Shown here: positions 7,554-15,033 of the stretch, piece after piece
Position numbering within the stretch: the stretch's first letter is position 1
How the letters are laid out: the number at the start of each line of letters is the position of its first letter
Origin: CAZPAH01 sp964584495
GTDB lineage: Bacteria; Krumholzibacteriota; Krumholzibacteriia; Krumholzibacteriales; Krumholzibacteriaceae
Assembly: GCA_964584495.1 (NCBI GenBank)
Contig: CAZPAH010000031.1
Coordinates: forward strand, 1-25,325
Direction of reading: 5' to 3'
Length of the DNA: 25,325 nucleotides
Notes under the pieces: model-generated
What the model saw: the letters and a program-made list of their open reading frames with translations, nothing else
What the model was told of the DNA's origin: nothing
Databases searched by the model: none
Program-made: the position numbers and the translations under genes

Positions 7554-8510
7554 ATGAACAAGGTGATAATAGCCGTCTCGATGGGTCTCGCATGCTCCCT
7601 TCTATTTACCGCGGGGGGTATTTGCGGTGAAAGATTCACCGCCCGGGAGTCGATAGATACGGAAAAAGCGAAGATATTCCTTTCCGACCTGGTCCAGGAG
7701 CCGCTGGATGGGTTTGAGGATATTTTCATCATCGAAAGCCCTCCATGGGGATCGGAGAAGCTTCTGACCGGGGCTTTCATAAAGGGGCGGATAAGGAAGG
7801 CCGGGATTGAAATCGACGGCCTCGGCGATATCAGAGTTTTCAGGGCTGTATCCGACAGGAGCGTCGAACTCAGACGCATCCTTGAGAAAAAGCTCATAGA
7901 GAGGTTCGCGGAATCCGGATATCAATGCGAAGGGAGTTCTCTCGAGCTCGAGTTGCCCGGATTTCCAGATCTTCTGGAACTTCCGTCGGGCGATCTGGAC
8001 CTGTCGTTCAGATTCCCCCTCAGCATAGCCGGCTACAGAACGGTCTCCTTCACGGTAAGAGCCGCCGACGGATCCTTCGAGAGGCGCTTCACGACCGGCT
8101 GCAGATTTCATCTCTTAACCGAGTGCGCTGTTGCACTTAAGAATATCGGCAGGGGCGCCCCCGTCATGCCGGACGATTTCGAATGGGTGGAGAAGGATAT
8201 TTCCGGATGCTACGAAATGCCGGTTATCGCGCGTGAAGATATCGAGGGGATGATTACACGGCGATACATCAGGAAGGGCGACATTCTGGCCTTGAAATCT
8301 TTGGAAAGGATTCCCGACGTACGCAAAGGCGAGGAGATCGTCGTCGAGCTGGCCAGAGGGAATCTCACGGTGAAAACAGTCGGCAAGGCTCTCGAGAACG
8401 GCCATACGGGCGACAGGATACTGGTCAGAAACGAGGCCAGCGGGAAGATAGACAAGTACACCGTTGTCGACAAGGGTAAGGTATCCCCAGGACGCGAGGA
8501 GAAAGATTGA
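7554..8510 (+). CDS. flgA: Flagella basal-body P-ring assembly chaperone FlgA
   Basis: This 318-residue protein begins with a hydrophobic signal peptide (about residues 3-22), consistent with Sec export to the periplasm. The C-terminal third is the SAF-like domain typical of FlgA: from about residue 190 it reads CAVALKNIGRGAPVMPDDFE, then IEGMITRRYIRKGDIL and a final beta-rich segment with GDRILVRN. FlgA helps FlgI polymerise into the P ring around the rod. At 318 residues it is longer than the enteric protein (about 220), because of an N-terminal region of about 100 extra residues. Its stop overlaps the flgH start (TGATG), so translation is probably coupled. Confidence 0.9.
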   Translation: MNKVIIAVSMGLACSLLFTAGGICGERFTARESIDTEKAKIFLSDLVQEPLDGFEDIFIIESPPWGSEKLLTGAFIKGRIRKAGIEIDGLGDIRVFRAVSDRSVELRRILEKKLIERFAESGYQCEGSSLELELPGFPDLLELPSGDLDLSFRFPLSIAGYRTVSFTVRAADGSFERRFTTGCRFHLLTECAVALKNIGRGAPVMPDDFEWVEKDISGCYEMPVIAREDIEGMITRRYIRKGDILALKSLERIPDVRKGEEIVVELARGNLTVKTVGKALENGHTGDRILVRNEASGKIDKYTVVDKGKVSPGREEKD

Positions 8511-9085
8511 TGAAGATGATACTTATTACGGTTGTTATATCGCTGTTGACCGTCTTTGCGCCGGCATCGGCGCAGCAGAGGCTCTGGGAGGCCGACCAGG
8601 GATCCCTTTATTCCAATCTAAAGGCCTACAGAGTGGGGGATGTCGTGACTGTGATCATAGAGGAGCAGTCGATAGCCTCGAGCAATGCAAAAACCGACAC
8701 GAAGGTCAAGAGCGAAGCCTCCGGCGGTCCGGGAATGGGGACTTTGGATTTTATTTCTCTCTGGGGATTGACGAGCGAGAACAAATACAAGGGTGACGCG
8801 AAAACGGAGCGTTCCGGGCAGTTACAGGCCAAGATAACCGTAAGGATTTCCGAGATACTCGAGAATGGAGATTATCTGGTCGAGGGAAGCAGAGAGGTCA
8901 ATATCAACGGGGAGAGGGAGATGATCACCTTGAGCGGCATTATCCGTTCGAGAGATATCAGTCCCGACAATACGATAATGTCCACTTATGTCGCCAACGC
9001 CCGGATAATGTACGATGGTAAAGGAATCGTAGATTCCGGACACGAGCCCGGAATCTTTACGAAAATACTAAACTGGATCTTATAG
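8510..9085 (+). CDS. flgH: Flagellar L-ring protein FlgH, lacking a lipobox
   Basis: This 191-residue L-ring protein forms the outer-membrane bushing around the rod. Family features are SLYSNLKAYRVGDVVTVII near the N-terminus, the Ser/Gly-rich middle, and LVEGSREVNINGERE followed by LSGIIRSRDISPDNTI, with YDGKGIVDS near the end. I chose ATG 8510, with AGGAG 8 bases upstream; a TTG at 8507 is one codon earlier. The signal peptide ends FAPASA before QQRLW, a signal-peptidase-I type site. There is no cysteine anywhere in the protein, so it cannot be lipidated as enteric FlgH is. It overlaps the flgA stop by one base. Confidence 0.93.
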   Translation: MKMILITVVISLLTVFAPASAQQRLWEADQGSLYSNLKAYRVGDVVTVIIEEQSIASSNAKTDTKVKSEASGGPGMGTLDFISLWGLTSENKYKGDAKTERSGQLQAKITVRISEILENGDYLVEGSREVNINGEREMITLSGIIRSRDISPDNTIMSTYVANARIMYDGKGIVDSGHEPGIFTKILNWIL

Positions 9086-9095
9086 GAGGAACGGG

Positions 9096-10229
9096 TTGCC
9101 GGAAAAAATTAGGATAAATCGCTGGATCTTAATGGTGGCTCTATTCGTCCTGTCGTTGATTGTTCTACACGTCCCGGTGAGGGTATACGGCTCGACCAGG
9201 ATTAAGGATGTCACCTCGGTCGCGGGGATGAACGATAAGCAGCTGATCGGCTACGGACTGATAGTGGGATTGAATGGAACCGGAGATGGAAGCAAGAGCT
9301 CATTCACCGTCAATTCCATCGTGAGCATGCTTGAGAAGCTGGGAATAACGGTGTCCTCCGGCGAGGTAAAGGTAAAGAATGTAGCGGCCGTCGTTGTGAC
9401 TGCGGAGCTGCCGCCGTTTACGCCGGTCGGCACGAAGATGGACGTTACGGTATCTTCCCTGGGCGACGCCTCGAGTCTCGAGGGAGGACAGCTTCTATTA
9501 ACGCCGCTTCGCGGGCTTGACGGTGCCACCTATGCCGTGGCTCAAGGACCGGTATCGATAGGCGGATTCAATATTGATGCCGGTGCGGGAAACGTATTTC
9601 GCAGGAACCATTCCACCGTGGGAAGGGTGCCCGGCGGCGCCATAACGAGCAAGCAGCCCGAGGGAGAGGTCGCGGCGAACGACAGGTTCGTTCTGACACT
9701 CGACGAACCCGATTTTCAATCGACTACTAATATAGCCAACGAGATCAATATGCTCTACAGGATGAAGCTCGCTTCGGCACTTAATTCCCGCGCGATCGAG
9801 GTCAAGGTTCATCCCAGCTACCTGGCCAACCCGGTGGCGTTCATAGCTGATATAGGCAATAGGGAAGTTACGCTGGACAATAGGGCCAGGGTGGTAATCA
9901 ACGAGAGAACGGGGACGGTCGTAATCGGAGGCGAGGTTACACTGGAGGAAGTGGCTATAGCCCATGGAAATCTCCAGGTGGAGATCAGGGCGAATTATGG
10001 CGTGAGCCAGCCGGTTTCATTCGGTGAAGGAGAATCGATTGTAGTTCCCGAGATAGAGACAAAAATTGAGGATAAGGAAGCCAGGCTATTTGCAATAAAA
10101 CAGTCCAACACGGTTAGAGACATCGCTTCGGCCCTCAACGAGCTCGGAATAACTCCGAGGGACATGGTCGCGATATTCCAGGCACTGAAGAAGGCGGGGG
10201 CATTGAAGGCCGAACTGGTGATCATGTAG
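9096..10229 (+). CDS. flgI: Flagellar P-ring protein FlgI
   Basis: This 377-residue protein matches the usual FlgI length (about 365-370). A signal peptide of about 31 residues (hydrophobic core LMVALFVLSLIVLHV) precedes the highly conserved start of the mature protein, RIKDVTSVAGMNDKQLIGYG, followed by LIVGLNGTGDG. VVVTAELPPF and the segment VARVVINERTGTVVIGG-like (here ARVVINERTGTVVIGGEV) are also characteristic. FlgI is exported by Sec and assembles with FlgA's help into the periplasmic P ring. The start is TTG at 9096, with AGGAGGA 5-6 bases upstream. FlgH ends 10 bases before it. Confidence 0.95.
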   Translation: MPEKIRINRWILMVALFVLSLIVLHVPVRVYGSTRIKDVTSVAGMNDKQLIGYGLIVGLNGTGDGSKSSFTVNSIVSMLEKLGITVSSGEVKVKNVAAVVVTAELPPFTPVGTKMDVTVSSLGDASSLEGGQLLLTPLRGLDGATYAVAQGPVSIGGFNIDAGAGNVFRRNHSTVGRVPGGAITSKQPEGEVAANDRFVLTLDEPDFQSTTNIANEINMLYRMKLASALNSRAIEVKVHPSYLANPVAFIADIGNREVTLDNRARVVINERTGTVVIGGEVTLEEVAIAHGNLQVEIRANYGVSQPVSFGEGESIVVPEIETKIEDKEARLFAIKQSNTVRDIASALNELGITPRDMVAIFQALKKAGALKAELVIM

Positions 10230-10243
10230 CGAGAGAAGTCGTT

Positions 10244-10618
10244 ATGGAAATTAAGATCAATAACATAATGAAGATGCCGGCCGCGGGCAACGGAAACATG
10301 AAGAAGCTGGAGAAGGCGGCCAAGGATTTCGAGGCGATTTTGATGAGCCAGTTTTTCAGGATAATGCATTCGACAGTTGGAGACGAGGGTGTTATCGACC
10401 GGTCTTTTTCCAGGAAGATCTATGAGGAGATGATCCAAAATGAGTTCGCCGGAGCGTTCTGCGAGCAGGGCGGATTCGGGCTCCAGAAGGTTCTGGTCGA
10501 CAAATTCAAGAGATGCGTCGATGACAAGGTCGTGAAAAATCATGAGAACGGAGAATATGCAAAGTTACAGATGACGGGGAAACCGGGCCGGGCCGGCGAT
10601 GAAAGCGAGGATAACTGA
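10244..10618 (+). CDS. flgJ: Rod-capping protein FlgJ, N-terminal domain only
   Basis: This 124-residue protein corresponds to the N-terminal rod-binding domain of FlgJ: residues about 19-40 read KKLEKAAKDFEAILMSQFFR, followed by the IYEEMIQNEFAGAFCEQGGFGL segment, which resembles the family's conserved (M)LxxQxAxxxAxxGGxGL region. The muramidase (glucosaminidase) domain found in the roughly 310-residue enteric protein is absent. In lineages with this short form, a separate enzyme must open the peptidoglycan; none is in this window. It follows flgI by 14 bases and precedes flgN, as expected. Confidence 0.88.
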   Translation: MEIKINNIMKMPAAGNGNMKKLEKAAKDFEAILMSQFFRIMHSTVGDEGVIDRSFSRKIYEEMIQNEFAGAFCEQGGFGLQKVLVDKFKRCVDDKVVKNHENGEYAKLQMTGKPGRAGDESEDN

Positions 10619-10619
10619 C

Positions 10620-11153
10620 ATGGTGGTTCGAATCGAAAATAGCATGGAGTTCGAGGAAAGGGTGGAAACCCTCTGTGAACTGATGAAAGAGGAAACCGAG
10701 GTCTGCAGGGAACTTCTCGAGCTATCGAAATCGGAGCAGAAGTACCTGATGAAAAACGACGTCGAGAAGCTATACGGCAATACCGACCGGATGAAGGAGA
10801 TTATCGACATACTTAAGAAGAACCAGGTCGTCAGACGTGATTTTATGAGGGATCTCGGACGGGAAATGGGGATCAGAGGCGAAAACGTGACGATCAGCAC
10901 GATCGGCGAGAGGGTTCCCGCAGGTCTCTCGCACAAGCTGAAAAAGATAAGCGTGGACTTGGTAAAGATCGGCGAAAGGCTTTACCGGGCAAACCACAAT
11001 ACCATATATCTGATAGATTTCTCGCTCGATCTTCTGGAGCAGCAGAACAGGCTGTGGGCCGAGATCGTGTCGGAAAAGGATGAAGGTTACGGGGTCGAGA
11101 GCAGAAGAACCCCGATCGCCATTCATCCCCTGTTGATAGAGAAAAAGGTCTGA
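10620..11153 (+). CDS. flgN: Flagellar export chaperone FlgN
   Basis: This 177-residue, almost entirely helical protein has heptad-rich segments (ETLCELMKEETEVCRELLEL and LYGNTDRMKEIIDILKKNQ). FlgN is the cytosolic chaperone that keeps FlgK and FlgL unfolded for delivery to the export gate, and here it directly precedes both genes. The family pattern of a leading Leu/Glu helix, a turn with N/D, then Leu-x-x-x-K is recognisable. I chose ATG 10620, preceded by GAGGA at about 8 bases; an upstream in-frame ATG at 10599 has no Shine-Dalgarno and would overlap flgJ. In many proteobacterial clusters flgM sits beside flgN, but here it is 10 kb away. Confidence 0.82.
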   Translation: MVVRIENSMEFEERVETLCELMKEETEVCRELLELSKSEQKYLMKNDVEKLYGNTDRMKEIIDILKKNQVVRRDFMRDLGREMGIRGENVTISTIGERVPAGLSHKLKKISVDLVKIGERLYRANHNTIYLIDFSLDLLEQQNRLWAEIVSEKDEGYGVESRRTPIAIHPLLIEKKV

Positions 11154-11175
11154 ACGAGGATTAAGGGAGAATAAG

Positions 11176-12546
11176 ATGCCTACTCTTTTCGGGATGCTGG
11201 AACTGAACAAGCGAAGCCTGTTTGCGTCGCAGTATTCCCTGCAGACCTCCAATCATAATATCTCGAATATAAACAACCCCGGATATTCCAGGCAGGAAGT
11301 TCTATTCAGAACTAACATGCCGACGAGGAGCCCTCAGGGAATTCTGGGCAACGGTGTCTCGGTATCGACCGTGAGAAGGGCGACGGCGGATTTCTATACC
11401 AGTCAGATGAGAGATGAAACCGCTTCTTTCGGCGGGTGGGATATCAGGAGCTCTACCCTTTCCCACATGGAGATGATATTCAATGAACCGAGTGATACTG
11501 GAATGTCCAGCGCAATCGACAAATTCTTCGAGGCATGGAACGATCTTTCGATAGAACCGCAGAGCAGTTCGTCGAGGGTCGCGGTGGTCGAATCGGCCTC
11601 GACACTTTGTAAAACCTTTCACTCGATGAACGGTTCGTTAGAGGAGCTTAGGGAAAACCTGAATGACCAGATTGAGGAAAAGGTCTCCGGAGTCAACGAT
11701 CTTCTAGATGCTATCGCCGATCTTAACAAGAAGATCGTCGAATCAGAAACCTCCAACGTCACTGCGGCCGATTTCAGGGATGAGCGGGACAGACTGATAC
11801 AGGATCTATCGAGGATAATTGCGGTTTCGGTAAAGGAAGACGAGTACGGCGCGGTTGATCTGCATATAGAGGGGGTCAATGTAGTTCATCGATCGGAGGC
11901 CTCGCATCTGGAAGTCTATCTCAATACCGAGGGAAATATTTCGGACCTGCAGGTAGGTCTAAAGGGTCAGAAATCTCCTCTTCTGATGGCGGGGGGGGAG
12001 CTGAAGGGGTTAATCGATTCCAGAGACGGCTATCTGCTCGATGCTCAAAGCTCTCTAGACAGGTTGGCCTGCGTCTTCGTCGACAAGGTTAACGAAATCC
12101 ACAATATGGGCTGGGCTCCTTCCGGGAGCGGATTCGACTTCTTCGAAGGCATCGACGCGGGCAGTATAAACGTGAGCTATGCGATTACCGGAAATCCGGA
12201 TCTCGTGGCCGCCTCGTACAGCGGCGAGATCGGCGACAATTCGCTGGCCAACGATATCTTCAACCTCTCCACAACTCAAATATCGGCCGAAGAGCCCTTG
12301 ACGATCAGTGAGTTGTACGAATCGATAGTGGCCGCCGTAGGGATCCACGGGATGAATGCCAATAACATGGTGGAAAACCAGGATTTGATTCTTTCCAACC
12401 TTGAAATGCGGAAAGAGAGCATAACCGGCGTGAACCTGGATGAGGAACTGATGAATGTGTCGAAATTTCAGCAATCTTACGAAGCCGCCGCGAAAGTGAT
12501 GGGTGTTGTCGAGGAATTAATTCAGACGATCCTCGATATGACCTGA
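11176..12546 (+). CDS. flgK: Flagellar hook-associated protein 1 FlgK
   Basis: This 456-residue first hook-filament junction protein has the N-terminal axial signature TSNHNISNINNPGYSRQEV at about residues 26-44. The FlgK-specific region DKFFEAWNDLSIEPQSSSSR follows at about 115-134, then SGVNDLLDAIADLNKKI and DERDRLIQDLSRI. The C-terminal D0 helix VNLDEELMNVSKFQQSYEAA is typical. AAGGGAGA precedes the ATG. Length is at the short end for FlgK (450-600), implying a small variable domain. A run of eight G (11991-11998) lies in the coding sequence. It is followed after 11 bases by flgL. Confidence 0.95.
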   Translation: MPTLFGMLELNKRSLFASQYSLQTSNHNISNINNPGYSRQEVLFRTNMPTRSPQGILGNGVSVSTVRRATADFYTSQMRDETASFGGWDIRSSTLSHMEMIFNEPSDTGMSSAIDKFFEAWNDLSIEPQSSSSRVAVVESASTLCKTFHSMNGSLEELRENLNDQIEEKVSGVNDLLDAIADLNKKIVESETSNVTAADFRDERDRLIQDLSRIIAVSVKEDEYGAVDLHIEGVNVVHRSEASHLEVYLNTEGNISDLQVGLKGQKSPLLMAGGELKGLIDSRDGYLLDAQSSLDRLACVFVDKVNEIHNMGWAPSGSGFDFFEGIDAGSINVSYAITGNPDLVAASYSGEIGDNSLANDIFNLSTTQISAEEPLTISELYESIVAAVGIHGMNANNMVENQDLILSNLEMRKESITGVNLDEELMNVSKFQQSYEAAAKVMGVVEELIQTILDMT

Positions 12547-12557
12547 AAGCAGGAAAA

Positions 12558-14111
12558 ATGAGAATTACATTCCAGATGCTGAGCAAGGGGCCGATGAGGA
12601 ATATACAGACAAGCCTGGAGCGTTATACCAACCTCAACATCAAGGCCGGCTCGATGAAAAACTTCCAGAAACCATCCGACGATCCCCTCGGTCTTCGGAA
12701 GGCGATGGGCTTTAAAACCTTGATCAGCCAGAACGAGATATATAGCGCCAACGCTGAGAGCGCCGGGAATTTGATCGATATTACCGATTCGACGCTGCTA
12801 TCGCTCAAGGAGAGGATCGATGAGGCCAGGTCACTAGCCCTGGAGATGCGCTCATCGACCGCCGATACGGCAAACGTGAGGCCTACAGCGGCTATCGAGG
12901 TTGATTCGATCATAGATGAGGTAAAGTCCCTTCTGAACACGAAATTTCATGACAAGTACATTTTCGCTGGTTATAGGACCGGCACCCAGCCCTTCATCGA
13001 GATAGACGGCCATGTAGAGTACATGGGGGATGATAATGTAATACAAGCGAGGGTCGGGCCGTCAACGATGCTGGATGTCAACATACCCGGATCGAGATTC
13101 CTGGTTCTCGGGGAAGACCAGCGTACGGCCTCTGTGACAATGAACGCAACGATACAGGGAAACACGCTGCTCGAGGACCTTAACGACGGAGGAGGCATCA
13201 GGCAGGGGGAGTTCCGTGTCACGAACAGTCTCGGGAGCACGGTGGAAATCGATACGAGCTCATGCTCCACGATAAACGATGTCATCAATCTTATAAACGC
13301 TTCCGGTCTCGGGATCACGGCGGGTATAAACGCCTATAACGGCATAACCCTGTTCGATATGAGCGGGGGGACCGTAACGGTGGAAGAAATCGACGGCGGT
13401 ACCACAGCGGCCGATCTTGGAATTCTCGGTACGAGCGACACGGGGATTCTCGAAGGAACGGCTCTCGATCCATTCCTTACCAGGGGAAGTCTTGTCAACG
13501 GAATAGATTCCATCGGTCCGCTTCTTTTGACGATGATGGAAGTGACCATCAACGGTAACAGCTACGACATCGATTTCACCTCGCCGGCATATCCGTCTAC
13601 GGTCGGGGAACTGCTCGACAGGATTTCTTCCTCGGTTCCGGGCTTGACCGCCGAGATAAACGATTCGGGGGATGGGATCATCCTGATTTCCGATTATCCC
13701 TTTACCGTTAACGAGATCGGGGGGGGGACTACCGCCGCCGATCTGGGCCTGCTGGGCAACTCGAGCACCTATGAGCCTTACAGCCTTTTCGAGACGCTCG
13801 AGAATTTCAGAGAGGCCCTGGAGAATGATGATGCCGGTGCCCTGGACGGCATTATCGGCGAGCTGGAGTTTGTTATCGACCACATTCTGGCGATTGAAAT
13901 GGTCGCCGGTTCTCGTGGCGAAAAAGTGGAGTTGATCCAGAGCCAGTTGTCCGACAGCAAGGTGCACCTTGATGAAAATCTGTCCATGGTCGAGGACATC
14001 GATCTCAGTGAGGTGCTAACGGAACTGGCCGAAGCTCAACTCGCCTATCAAGCGGCGCTTCAAACAGCGTCTTCAATCTACAACCTGAGCCTACTCAATT
14101 ATATTGATTGA
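12558..14111 (+). CDS. flgL: Flagellar hook-associated protein 3 FlgL, long form
   Basis: The N-terminal flagellin-like D0/D1 helices are present (YTNLNIKAGSMKNFQKPSDD followed by PLGLRKAM), and the C-terminus holds VDLSEVLTELAEAQLAYQAA-like sequence (here DIDLSEVLTELAEAQLAYQA). FlgL is the second junction protein between hook and filament and is chaperoned by FlgN. At 517 residues it is about 200 longer than enteric FlgL (about 317). The extra part, about residues 200-405, contains two flagellin-hook-IN-like units, each ending in GGTTAADLGxLG. A run of nine G (13719-13727) lies in the second. The gene ends 23 bases before the fliW start. Confidence 0.92.
   Translation: MRITFQMLSKGPMRNIQTSLERYTNLNIKAGSMKNFQKPSDDPLGLRKAMGFKTLISQNEIYSANAESAGNLIDITDSTLLSLKERIDEARSLALEMRSSTADTANVRPTAAIEVDSIIDEVKSLLNTKFHDKYIFAGYRTGTQPFIEIDGHVEYMGDDNVIQARVGPSTMLDVNIPGSRFLVLGEDQRTASVTMNATIQGNTLLEDLNDGGGIRQGEFRVTNSLGSTVEIDTSSCSTINDVINLINASGLGITAGINAYNGITLFDMSGGTVTVEEIDGGTTAADLGILGTSDTGILEGTALDPFLTRGSLVNGIDSIGPLLLTMMEVTINGNSYDIDFTSPAYPSTVGELLDRISSSVPGLTAEINDSGDGIILISDYPFTVNEIGGGTTAADLGLLGNSSTYEPYSLFETLENFREALENDDAGALDGIIGELEFVIDHILAIEMVAGSRGEKVELIQSQLSDSKVHLDENLSMVEDIDLSEVLTELAEAQLAYQAALQTASSIYNLSLLNYID
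13266..13430 (+). repeat. Flagellin-IN-like unit A inside flgL
   Basis: This encodes STINDVINLINASG, then a beta-rich stretch ending GGTTAADLGILG (about residues 237-291 of FlgL). It is the first of two diverged units about 330 bases apart. Confidence 0.6.
13596..13761 (+). repeat. Flagellin-IN-like unit B inside flgL
   Basis: This encodes STVGELLDRISSSVPGLTAE and ends GGTTAADLGLLGN (from about residue 347 of FlgL). It is the second diverged copy of unit A; the shared end GGTTAADLG is nearly identical. Confidence 0.6.
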
Positions 14112-14134
14112 GCGAGGACAAGGAGGTCAATGAA

Positions 14135-14605
14135 ATGAAGATCAAGTCATCCTTCTTCGATGAAATCGAATTCGATGACAAGGATATCATCGTTCTCGAG
14201 CAGGGAATGATCGGTATGGCGGACATGAAGAGATTCGTACTCATGGAGTTCGCCGATGAATCCGCATTCCACTGGCTGCAGTCGGTCGATGATCCCGATA
14301 TGGGATTCATTGTGACCGAGCCGATCTTTTTCGACGAAAACTACACTTTCATCGTCGATGCCAAGGCGAAAGAGCTTCTGAAAATCGAAAAGGACGATGA
14401 TATCGTAGTCATGGCGATAGTGACCATCAAGGACAAGGGCAACTCGATAACTGGTAATTTGCTGGGACCGATCGTCATTAACGCTAACAAGCGGATCGGT
14501 ACGCAGATGGTTCTCGACCCAGCGATCTACAGCACAATTGCTCCGCTGAGACAGGTAGAGACCATGGATGAATCCGAAAAAGTAACGGCTGAATGCACGG
14601 CGTAG
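14135..14605 (+). CDS. fliW: Flagellar assembly factor FliW
   Basis: This 156-residue cytosolic protein shows FliW features: an early EIEFDDKDIIVLEQGMIGM, then FHWLQSVDDPDMGFIVTEP, which is the diagnostic block. FliW binds unassembled flagellin and, when free, binds CsrA allosterically to relieve repression of flagellin translation (known in Bacillus subtilis and Campylobacter). I chose ATG 14135 because AAGGAGG lies 8 bases upstream; a TTG at 14108 would be nine codons earlier, upstream of that Shine-Dalgarno. It is followed after 7 bases by csrA and then by two flagellin genes, the arrangement expected for this control circuit. Confidence 0.93.
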   Translation: MKIKSSFFDEIEFDDKDIIVLEQGMIGMADMKRFVLMEFADESAFHWLQSVDDPDMGFIVTEPIFFDENYTFIVDAKAKELLKIEKDDDIVVMAIVTIKDKGNSITGNLLGPIVINANKRIGTQMVLDPAIYSTIAPLRQVETMDESEKVTAECTA

Positions 14606-14612
14606 GTGGTGG

Positions 14613-14861
14613 ATGCTCGTTCTTACAAGAAAGATCAAGGAAAAGATCGTCATATCTACGGATATCATAGTCACCGTTTTGAACGTGGACGGTGATCAGG
14701 TGAAACTCGGAATCGAGGCGCCAAGAGATGTCAGCGTTCACCGGCAGGAGATCTTTGAAGAGATCCAGAAGTCGAACCGCGATGCCCTCCTGCAGACAGA
14801 GGATAAGAACGACACTTACCTATCTATCGTAAACGGCAGGTTGAAAAGCAGGAGGCTTTAA
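14613..14861 (+). CDS. csrA: RNA-binding translational regulator CsrA
   Basis: This 82-residue CsrA/RsmA protein begins MLVLTRKIKEKIVI, whose first beta strand carries the RNA-binding Leu4/Arg6 positions. The C-terminal strand GIEAPRDVSVHRQEIFEEI includes the key Arg near residue 43 (VHR) that contacts GGA motifs in target mRNAs. CsrA dimers bind GGA in hairpin loops and at Shine-Dalgarno sites. The tail is longer than that of E. coli CsrA (61 residues), as is usual where FliW antagonises it. It is the last gene of the flgF operon. Confidence 0.95.
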   Translation: MLVLTRKIKEKIVISTDIIVTVLNVDGDQVKLGIEAPRDVSVHRQEIFEEIQKSNRDALLQTEDKNDTYLSIVNGRLKSRRL

Positions 14862-14876
14862 GATCGTGTGAAGGCA

Positions 14877-14904
14877 TAAAACAGAAAAGAAGTGGAACCG
14901 CTTA
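14877..14904 (+). promoter_or_regulatory. Weak sigma-28-like promoter before the first flagellin gene
   Basis: TAAA at 14877 and ACCGCTTA at 14897-14904 give an imperfect FliA site (5 of 8 bases in the -10, spacing one base long). It lies about 130 bases before the ATG, the same distance as the better site before the second flagellin. That position is the main support. Confidence 0.35.
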
Positions 14905-14908
14905 AACA

Positions 14909-15033
14909 GCGAGCAATCTAAGAATGATCTCGCGATCCGGTCGGAGCCGAGGCGTGAGGATCGAGGTTTCCGTCCGGAGCAAGGAAGCTGTGAGATTGGA
15001 ATCAATCGGTAACCAGGGAAGGAGGAGGTTGAT
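14909..15033 (+). promoter_or_regulatory. First flagellin leader, candidate CsrA target
   Basis: The leader starts with a hairpin (GCGAG/CTCGC, 14909-14933, with inner ATC/GAT), then holds repeated GGA motifs and the block AACCAGGGAAGGAGGAGG (15011-15028), which is the Shine-Dalgarno. The block is nearly the same in the second flagellin leader. GGA clusters at and near the ribosome site are the known CsrA recognition pattern. Confidence 0.5.

Noticed and set aside
7602..8111. 169-codon minus-strand frame inside flgA
   Set aside because: No motif, and flgA on the forward strand has a signal peptide and SAF domain.
13260..13967. 235-codon open frame on the minus strand
   Set aside because: It is the antisense of flgL; the forward frame has clear FlgL motifs and operon context.
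12558..14111. Possibility that the long flgL is a third flagellin
   Set aside because: It follows flgK directly, has FlgL-type ends (SLERYTNLNIKAGSMKNFQK) and lacks the flagellin LSSGLRVNRGADDPAG block.
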